Shown here in pieces: positions 1 to 4,698 of a DNA stretch of 13,170 nt; within the stretch, counting starts at the first letter, position 1, and each line of letters begins with the position of its first letter. The stretch is taken from the NCBI GenBank assembly GCA_947625455.1, contig CANQOJ010000045.1, forward strand, positions 1-13,170, given 5' to 3'. The position numbers and the translations under genes are program-made. The notes under the pieces were generated by a model. The model was not told where the DNA came from. It saw only the letters and a list, made by a program, of their open reading frames with translations, and did no database searches. Source of the DNA: an uncultured Clostridia bacterium. GTDB taxonomy: Bacteria > Bacillota > Clostridia > Oscillospirales > Ruminococcaceae.

Positions 1-1267
1 CGTTGTAGCTTTGGAACGTAAAGCCTATTCCGTCGTCGCCCGCGTCGATTATGCTGTCTTTAAGACCGCCCGTTGCACGAACTATAGGCACGGTACCGTA
101 TCTCGCGGCTATCATCTGCGCAAGACTGCAAGGCTCGCTCTTTGACGGCATAAGGAACATATCAGCGCCCGCGTAAATTCTCTTTGCAAGCTGCGGATTA
201 TAACCGCGGTAGAAACCAACCTTGTCGGGATAACGCCAGTGCATTTCCTGGAAGAAGTCCTCGTACTGCTTTTCGCCCGAACCGAGAATAACCACCTGCA
301 TATCAGCAGATGAAACAATCTCGTCAAACACATATCTCACGAGGTCAAAGCCCTTATGGTCGGCAAATCTCGAAATCATTGCGATAAGCGGAATGTCATA
401 CTGCGGCATTCCGAACTCCTCGAAAATAGCGGACTTGCAGGCAGCCTTGCCCTTTAAGTTCTTTGCGCTGAACTTTGACGCTATTGTTGTATCGGTTTCG
501 GGATTATACAAATCGGTGTCAATTCCGTTTAAGAAACCGCAGGTCTTATACTGCTTGTTGCGCAAAATCCTGTCAAGTCCGTGAGAAAACCACGGATCGA
601 GAATTTCCTTAGCGTAAGTAGGCGAAACCGTCGTAACCTTATCCGCAATTTCAATTGCGCCTTTCATAAAGTTCAAATCACGGTCATATTCAAGGATATT
701 TACATTCTGCGGAGGAATGCCTACTATATCCTTTACCAAGTCAAGACCGTACTGACCTTGATAGCCTATGTTATGGATAGTGAACACGTTCTTTATATCG
801 CCGAAACCCCACTCGTTCTTATAGAACAAATGATGATATACGGGAATAAGAGCGCACTGCCAGTCGTTTGAGTTGATTATCTGCGGGTGGAAGTCGATAT
901 GACGGAGCATTTCAAGAACAGCTCGGCTGAAGAAAACATATCTTTCCGCGTCGTCATAATACCCGTAAAGACCGTGGTCGCGCTTGAAGTAATACTCGTT
1001 GTCGATAAAGTAATAGACAACTCCGTTTACCTCCTGTGTGAAAACACCGCAGTACTGATTTCTCCAACCTACGGGAACAGTAAAGTTTGTGAGAAACTGC
1101 ATCTTTTCCTTGTGCTGAGGCTTTAAGGAATTAACATAAAGCGGCATTACAACGCGCGCGTTATGACCTGCTTCTACAAGAGCCTTCGGCAAAGAACCCG
1201 CAACGTCCGCAAGACCGCCGCTTGCCGCAAAAGGCAATGCTTCGCTTGCTGCATACAAAATGTTCAT
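1..1267 (-). CDS. glgA: Glycogen synthase (ADP-glucose type), 3' end beyond window
   Basis: This gene transfers glucose from ADP-glucose to the non-reducing end of a growing alpha-1,4-glucan, the chain-elongation step of glycogen synthesis in the cytoplasm. The translation begins MNILYAASEALPFAASGGLA, which matches the GT5 N-terminal loop. The position of the enterobacterial KTGGL lysine is occupied here by Ala-Ser, a variant I recall from clostridial GlgA. Later family landmarks are FTIHNIGYQG, the start of the second Rossmann half near FLNGIDTDLYNPETD, and SKSEPCSLAQM with the conserved glutamate near residue 377. About 422 codons are present, while the family is usually about 475-485 residues, so roughly 55 C-terminal residues lie outside. 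The start is ATG at 1267-1265 with a strong GGAGG at 1275-1279. The frame is open without disruption. Other glycogen genes may follow off the left edge. Confidence 0.96.
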   Translation of the reverse strand, partial: MNILYAASEALPFAASGGLADVAGSLPKALVEAGHNARVVMPLYVNSLKPQHKEKMQFLTNFTVPVGWRNQYCGVFTQEVNGVVYYFIDNEYYFKRDHGLYGYYDDAERYVFFSRAVLEMLRHIDFHPQIINSNDWQCALIPVYHHLFYKNEWGFGDIKNVFTIHNIGYQGQYGLDLVKDIVGIPPQNVNILEYDRDLNFMKGAIEIADKVTTVSPTYAKEILDPWFSHGLDRILRNKQYKTCGFLNGIDTDLYNPETDTTIASKFSAKNLKGKAACKSAIFEEFGMPQYDIPLIAMISRFADHKGFDLVRYVFDEIVSSADMQVVILGSGEKQYEDFFQEMHWRYPDKVGFYRGYNPQLAKRIYAGADMFLMPSKSEPCSLAQMIAARYGTVPIVRATGGLKDSIIDAGDDGIGFTFQSYN

Positions 1268-1309
1268 AGTAAGAACCTCCGTTTTTATTCAGCATTTATA
1301 CCCAAATAT

Positions 1310-1338
1310 AATATATCATATATAACAGAAAATTGCAA
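1310..1338 (-). promoter_or_regulatory. Probable sigma-A promoter for glgA
   Basis: On the minus strand, TTGCAA (1338-1333) is followed after 17 nt by TATATT (1315-1310). It sits about 45 nt upstream of the glgA ATG. The -35 box matches the consensus in four of six positions and the surroundings are very AT-rich, so this is the best candidate rather than a certain one. The rest of the 1268-1572 gap holds the 131-bp element and nothing else I can identify. Confidence 0.5.
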
Positions 1339-1410
1339 TAGTTTTTTGAAATTTTGGTGAATTTAACGAATGTCATGTGGAAAATGACAACAAGAAACCG
1401 CCGCCTATAG

Positions 1411-1541
1411 TTCAGACTGTATAAAAAGTCAAGTCTCAGACTGTCGAGAAACCCTCAGATACGAGGAAACGGTGCTGCGGCTAGGCTTTGTGCCTGCCGC
1501 AGTGCCGTTGACGAAGTAGATGAGGGTTTATCGACAGTCTG
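1411..1541 (+). repeat. 131-bp hairpin element, copy 1
   Basis: This segment matches the reverse complement of 3190-3320 over its full 131 nt. Positions 1437-1541 (105 nt) form a long hairpin bounded by CAGACTGTCGA and TCGACAGTCTG. The apical part is a GC-rich stem (CGGTGCTGCGGC against GCCGCAGTGCCG) with a GGC-TTTGT-GCC tip. A third copy of the outer motif (CAGACTGT) lies at 1413-1420, outside the hairpin. The element lies just past the DUF5662 stop codon, so minus-strand transcripts of the ribU unit would run through it, and it lies upstream of glgA. No T-run follows it, so it is not a canonical terminator. It could be a small non-autonomous mobile repeat (MITE or REP-like) or a structured RNA segment. 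No flanking target duplication is evident to me. Confidence 0.85.
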
Positions 1542-1572
1542 TTGTAGTTATTATCCACAAGCGACGGTTATA

Positions 1573-2118
1573 TCAGTAATCTTTGTTGTTTTTAAGATAC
1601 TCCCTCAAAAACCTAAACGTTTCTTTTTCTCCTTTTTCGGAAAGCATTGTAAGCAGCATTTCCAGAAAATCGGAAGTTTCGCTGTTTATAAATCTGTGCC
1701 CTTTTGCTTTCGCAAAGTATTCAAGCGGCGAAGAATCCGTGTAATTTTTTCCGAGATAAATCTTGCTTGCCGCTACCCTGTCGCAAAACATCTCCGCAAC
1801 ATATCTGAGCGGCATTTTAACGGGAAATATCTGCTTTGTTTTCGGGTTGTAGTCAGTCCAGTATTCAAAATGGTGGCGGTTTCTGCCCTTGTGATGAAGC
1901 CATGCCTTTGAATAGCCGTATGCAATACGCTCGTCCTCGTTTGGGGAATGGCTGCCCGTTGAAAATTTCGCGCCCGGCAAAAACTCTGTCGGCGAGTATT
2001 TCGACAAGTCATGAAGCAATCCCTGCCGCAATATCCCCGCCTTTGCACAGTGCGCTATTACTTTATGGCGGTGTTTAGTAATTGTCCGAAAATGAATGAC
2101 TGCGCCCCTTAACGACAT
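1573..2118 (-). CDS. DUF5662 family protein
   Basis: This 181-residue protein is probably soluble. I recognise it as a DUF5662-type protein from its N-terminal TKHRHKV, the HDLSKYSP motif at residues 36-43 and the histidine-rich WLHHKGRNRHHFEYW at residues 73-87. The family has no established biochemical role that I know of. Clustered His and Asp residues resemble a metal site of HD-phosphohydrolase style, but that is inference. The ATG at 2118 lies 6 nt after the ribU stop, and the ribosome site (AGGGAAAAG) lies inside the end of ribU. The two genes are therefore almost certainly cotranscribed under the FMN riboswitch and possibly translationally coupled. The 131-bp hairpin element starts 31 nt beyond its stop codon. 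Length and frame look intact. Confidence 0.8.
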   Translation of the reverse strand: MSLRGAVIHFRTITKHRHKVIAHCAKAGILRQGLLHDLSKYSPTEFLPGAKFSTGSHSPNEDERIAYGYSKAWLHHKGRNRHHFEYWTDYNPKTKQIFPVKMPLRYVAEMFCDRVAASKIYLGKNYTDSSPLEYFAKAKGHRFINSETSDFLEMLLTMLSEKGEKETFRFLREYLKNNKDY

Positions 2119-2124
2119 AAATTA

Positions 2125-2742
2125 TCACTTTTCCCTATACATAGAATTGAATATCGGTCTTAATCTCTTGTAGAGCAAAACCGAGAATATTGCCGCAATC
2201 AAGCCTTTTACAAACGTAAACGGAACATTGAATATAAGCAGACATTCAGCGAGCGTATCCACATTCGGATTTATCTTCTGATACTCTGAGATAATAGCCT
2301 CTATTGGCATGCCTATGTTTGAATAAAGCGGATAAATGAGAAAATAATTCGACACAAATCCGAACAGTGCCATTGTTACCACGCCGACTATACAGCCGAT
2401 AACCGCGCGGCTGAATTGTTTTTGCCTGTGCGAGATTAGTCCTGCGGGAACAACAAGCGCTGCGCCGAGAATAAAGTTTGAAAGTTCGCCGATGCACGCC
2501 GTGTTTGAAGTAAAACAGCCTATTGCGTTTTTTATCAGGCACACGAATACTCCCGAAACAGGTCCCATTGTTAGCGCCGCCAAAACCGCGGGAACGTCCG
2601 AAAAGTCGAACTTTATAAAGAACGGCATTATCGGGATACTGAAATCAAGATTTGCCAAAAGATACGAAACTGCCGCCATTAGCGCGGTGAATACCAGTTT
2701 CCTGACGTCGATACGCTTTCCTTGTTTTACTGTGTTTTCCAT
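2125..2742 (-). CDS. ribU: ECF transporter substrate-binding subunit for riboflavin
   Basis: This 205-residue integral membrane S component binds riboflavin outside the cell. It delivers it inward when docked to the shared energising module (EcfT with two EcfA ATPases), which is not encoded here. The sequence shows about six hydrophobic helices. The family segment KFDFSDVPAVLAALTMGP lies at residues 44-61, followed by a KNAIGCF stretch, all typical of RibU/FmnP (YpaA). Identification is strongly supported by the FMN riboswitch in its leader. The start is ATG at 2742, preceded by a strong AGGAAAGGA ribosome site. The DUF5662 gene follows after 6 nt. FMN-dependent termination should shut the gene off when flavin is plentiful. 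Length is normal for the family and nothing is broken. Confidence 0.93.
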   Translation of the reverse strand: MENTVKQGKRIDVRKLVFTALMAAVSYLLANLDFSIPIMPFFIKFDFSDVPAVLAALTMGPVSGVFVCLIKNAIGCFTSNTACIGELSNFILGAALVVPAGLISHRQKQFSRAVIGCIVGVVTMALFGFVSNYFLIYPLYSNIGMPIEAIISEYQKINPNVDTLAECLLIFNVPFTFVKGLIAAIFSVLLYKRLRPIFNSMYREK

Positions 2743-2840
2743 AAAAAAGTCCTTTCCTCAGGGTTTAAGGAACTGATTTTCAGCTTTGCGTATTGCTGCA
2801 ATACGGTTGGCTATTGTACAATTCCCGACTTTTTTCTGAA

Positions 2841-2880
2841 CAAAAATCCCGATTTTCGGACAGCAATCCAAAAATCGGGG
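2841..2880 (-). terminator. Riboswitch-controlled intrinsic terminator
   Basis: On the minus strand CCCGATTTT (2879-2871) pairs with AAAATCGGG (2856-2848), followed by a TTTTTG tract (2846-2841). It sits between the FMN aptamer and ribU, with the ATG about 100 nt downstream. It is the expected off-state of the expression platform. A short palindrome (CAAATATT-G-AATATTTG, 2883-2899) lies between aptamer and terminator and may take part in switching. Confidence 0.85.
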
Positions 2881-2903
2881 CGCAAATATTGAATATTTGT
2901 GTT

Positions 2904-3014
2904 CTGTTCTTTCATCCGGACTATACCGTCGGTATCGGAATTGCACCGATTCAGCAGCTTTCGCCGCTCGCGGACTATACCGCCGGTGAGGACTTTCACC
3001 TCGCCCCGAAACAG
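2904..3014 (-). promoter_or_regulatory. FMN riboswitch (RFN element)
   Basis: Read on the minus strand, the leader carries the RFN signature blocks in order: CGGGGCGAGGTGAAAGTCC, CACCGGCGGTATAGTCCGCGA, the GGTGCAATTCCGATACCGAC arm, then GGTATAGTCCGGATGAAAG. The closing P1 helix is formed by CTGTT (3014-3010) with AACAG (2908-2904). Known RFN elements bind flavin mononucleotide and lower expression of riboflavin synthesis or import. Placement between promoter and ribU, with a terminator after it, fits transcriptional attenuation. Confidence 0.96.
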
Positions 3015-3046
3015 ATTAAAATTTATTTGTGATTTCTCACACTTAC

Positions 3047-3075
3047 ATTATATTACTATTTGTTTGATTTGTCAA
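3047..3075 (-). promoter_or_regulatory. Sigma-A promoter of the FMN riboswitch / ribU unit
   Basis: On the minus strand TTGACA (3075-3070) and TATAAT (3052-3047) are both perfect and are separated by 17 nt. Transcription would start near 3040, about 25 nt before the aptamer. The -35 side of this promoter lies inside a 34-bp sequence repeated at 3785-3818. Confidence 0.9.
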
Positions 3076-3093
3076 GGGCTTTTGATATTTTTT
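3060..3093 (+). repeat. 34-bp direct repeat, copy at ribU promoter
   Basis: Thirty-three of 34 positions are identical to 3785-3818 in the same orientation (one difference, G at 3066 against A at 3791). Here the sequence supplies the -35 box and upstream AT-rich DNA of the ribU promoter. The two copies are 725 bp apart and bracket the small-ORF unit and the kinase-fragment pseudogene. Confidence 0.9.
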
Positions 3094-3158
3094 TCATCAT
3101 CTCTTTAAATTATGTTTGCGTGCGTTATTTTTGAAGCCAAAAATATTTCAAAAAGAAC

Positions 3159-3187
3159 TTGATAAATCACATGACGTATGATATAAT
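3159..3187 (+). promoter_or_regulatory. Sigma-A promoter of the small-ORF unit
   Basis: TTGATA (3159-3164), 17 nt, TATAAT (3182-3187). Transcription should begin around 3194, a few nucleotides inside the hairpin element that starts at 3190. The promoter points to the 38-codon ORF at 3357 and is back to back with the ribU promoter. Confidence 0.8.
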
Positions 3188-3189
3188 GT

Positions 3190-3320
3190 CAGACTGTATA
3201 TAAAGCCCCATCTACTTTGTCAGCGGTGCTGCGGCAGGCACAAAGCCTAGCCGCAGCACCGCTTCCGCGTATCTGGGGCTTTCTATACAGTCTGAGACTT
3301 GGCTTTTTAAACAGGCTGAA
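3190..3320 (-). repeat. 131-bp hairpin element, copy 2 (inverted)
   Basis: The reverse complement of this segment aligns without gaps to 1411-1541. The 105-nt hairpin is 3190-3294, closed by CAGACTGTATA and TATACAGTCTG, with a perfect 12-bp upper stem CGGTGCTGCGGC / GCCGCAGCACCG. Relative to copy 1 several stem positions have changed on both sides so that pairing is kept. A conserved tandem G-A mismatch (AGAT opposite AGAT) is present in both copies. This copy begins 2 nt after the -10 box of a good promoter and ends 36 nt before a small ORF, so in the plus direction it forms the 5' leader of that ORF. Confidence 0.85.
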
Positions 3321-3356
3321 TGTAATTGTAAACATCTTGCGAAAGGAAGTGAGAAA

Positions 3357-3473
3357 ATGAACGAGGAAATACAAAAAGGTGAACTCGCAGCATTGATTGA
3401 ATGGCTCAAGACTCACGGACATACAGACACCGAAATTGTTGAATGTCTTGAATACATCAGCAAAACGCGCTAA
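3357..3473 (+). CDS. Small protein of 38 residues, function unknown
   Basis: The predicted product starts MNEEIQKGELAALIEWLK, continues with a HGHTDTEIVECLEYI stretch and ends at TAA 3471-3473. It is short, acidic and likely made of two amphipathic helices joined by a His/Gly turn, with no signal peptide or membrane segment. I do not recognise a named family. Support for it being real comes from its surroundings: ATG at 3357 with a good ribosome site (AAAGGAAGTGAG), a consensus-like promoter upstream and an intrinsic terminator 71 nt downstream, with no other gene in the unit. A two-helix protein of this size could bind a larger partner, but nothing in the sequence says which. The long hairpin in its leader suggests control at the RNA level, which is inference. 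Confidence 0.7.
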   Translation: MNEEIQKGELAALIEWLKTHGHTDTEIVECLEYISKTR

Positions 3474-3544
3474 ACTTATAAATTACAACAAAAAAGTTCA
3501 AAGAAAATATCGGAAGTAATTTGCCGAAAAATCAATAACTTCTC

Positions 3545-3574
3545 GCCGTCCGTCATTCGGACGGCTTTTGTTGT
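3545..3574 (+). terminator. Intrinsic terminator of the small-ORF unit
   Basis: A perfect 8-bp GC-rich stem GCCGTCCG / CGGACGGC with a TCATT loop is followed by TTTTGTTGT. It ends the plus-strand unit that starts at 3159. Confidence 0.85.
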
Positions 3575-3603
3575 CCAAAATTTTTGGTATTGAACAGCGA
3601 AAA

Positions 3604-3772
3604 TCAACCCTGATTTATGAACTTCTTCAACAATTTAGCAACTTCCTTTACGTCAATAGGCTTTGAAGTGTGCGCATTCATTTCCGCATCAAGGCACTTC
3701 TTAACGTCCTCGGAAAATGCGTCCGCTGTCATTGCTGTGATAGGTATATTGCGGAAAGTTGGTTTGACGGAT
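3604..3772 (-). pseudogene. Truncated duplicate of hybrid-kinase C-terminus (receiver end)
   Basis: On the minus strand this stretch reads a receiver-domain tail (AMTADAFSEDVKKCLDA, then HTSKPIDVKEVAKLLKKFIN) that is nearly identical to residues about 810-865 of the hybrid kinase at 4699-7302. The differences seen include GMN to EMN, IIAMT to ITAMT, and a scrambled stretch where the kinase has NRPDSN. It ends with QG and TGA at 3606-3604 instead of QNC-TAA. There is no start codon, ribosome site, phospho-acceptor aspartate or earlier part of the domain. The homology stops abruptly near 3772. It is therefore a dead fragment left by duplication or recombination, not a gene. The downstream flank (3574-3603) holds no recognisable signal. 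Confidence 0.88.
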
Positions 3773-3784
3773 TGACGCCGATTC

Positions 3785-3818
3785 TTGTTTAATTTGTCAA
3801 GGGCTTTTGATATTTTTT
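3785..3818 (+). repeat. 34-bp direct repeat, copy at end of membrane-protein gene
   Basis: This is nearly identical to 3060-3093. In this copy the minus strand encodes the final residues NIKSP and the TGA stop of the eight-helix membrane protein. The TTGACA -35 motif is retained, but no TATAAT follows at the proper distance, because the sequence diverges into a short filler and then the kinase-tail fragment. Confidence 0.9.
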
Positions 3819-4696
3819 AAATTTATATTCGCGCGGATTATCATAAATCCCGCCGATACCACAACTATAACGCACACGCCTATTCCCACTGCGCTTGTCA
3901 TTATTATGCGAAATTCGGCGTCGTCACTGCCAAACTGCGAAATCATGGCGGTTGTAAGTGACAGCATTGAAACTACAGCAGCTACGAATTTAACGATTTT
4001 AGCCGAGGAAAGCACGGGACTTTTATGCCTGCGGTACTTTACAACGCTTATAACTGCCGAGATAACAGAGTAAAACGAGTATAAAGCCACTGCATATATA
4101 AGAAGTCCGGGATAGTCAAAGCCTTTGTCATAAAACACGATAAATACGACAATTACCGCAAGCGTGATATTCATTATCAGCAATATCACTCCGCAAGCCC
4201 TGTACAGTTTCCATTCTTTGTCAACATCTTCGCTGTCGGTATGTCTTGCAAGAATTAACCGCATTCCCGCAAGGAGAATGTAGTAAACAGCAAGCGCAAT
4301 AAACCAGACCGACTCGAAAACAATTCCCGAAACAAGTTTCATTATGATATAAAGAACATTGATTAAGAGTTCAATATATAAAGAAACCGTTGTTCTGAAT
4401 CTGACGTTGCTGTAATATTTTCCGCCGAAACTTGTTTTCTTAAATTCAGACATCAGTTTGCTTTTCAAAACAGCGTTTTTTATCTTTGCAAACAGCGCTG
4501 TAATGTATTTAAATCCCGTTATCGTAACCGTCAGCGCGTATGCCGACAAAAAGTACGACAAGTACTGAACTGCGGGGATTTGTATATCAAAAACCGCAAC
4601 GCAAATTATCAACCCAAAGCCTATAACCGCGAAAATCAATGTAGGAACAGGCGGCAGGAAAATAAGGCGTTTTAATGTTTCAAGGAGTTTATTCAT
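3797..4696 (-). CDS. Polytopic membrane protein, unknown function
   Basis: This 299-residue protein has about eight hydrophobic helices, at residues ~13-35, 44-65, 103-122, 126-148, 166-188, 195-218, 233-253 and 263-286. A basic cytoplasmic-type loop lies near 69-100 (KIKNAVLKSK, FKKTSFGGKYY) and a charged loop near 150-165. I do not recognise a characterised family, and I see no transporter, enzyme or sensor motif. Its ATG at 4696 lies 2 nt after the stop of the hybrid kinase with no convincing ribosome site, so translational coupling to the kinase is likely. This placement suggests an accessory role in the same signalling pathway, for example modulating or being controlled by the sensor, but that is inference. 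Its last codons fall in a 34-bp sequence shared with the ribU promoter, so the natural C-terminus may have been replaced. Confidence 0.8.
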   Translation of the reverse strand: MNKLLETLKRLIFLPPVPTLIFAVIGFGLIICVAVFDIQIPAVQYLSYFLSAYALTVTITGFKYITALFAKIKNAVLKSKLMSEFKKTSFGGKYYSNVRFRTTVSLYIELLINVLYIIMKLVSGIVFESVWFIALAVYYILLAGMRLILARHTDSEDVDKEWKLYRACGVILLIMNITLAVIVVFIVFYDKGFDYPGLLIYAVALYSFYSVISAVISVVKYRRHKSPVLSSAKIVKFVAAVVSMLSLTTAMISQFGSDDAEFRIIMTSAVGIGVCVIVVVSAGFMIIRANINLKNIKSP

Positions 4697-4698
4697 AC

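Noticed and set aside
1411..1541. Hairpin element as an ordinary Rho-independent terminator for the ribU unit
   Set aside because: The stem is far longer than usual, has internal loops and no T-run on the minus-strand 3' side. A role in 3'-end formation is possible but not shown.
1411..3320. Region between the two inverted hairpin copies as a composite transposon
   Set aside because: The enclosed genes are an ordinary riboflavin unit with no transposase, and no target-site duplication is evident at the outer ends.
3189..3422. Minus-strand open frames of 65-77 codons across the hairpin element
   Set aside because: They run through the palindromic repeat and antisense to the small ORF. They have no convincing ribosome site and reflect the repeat's composition.
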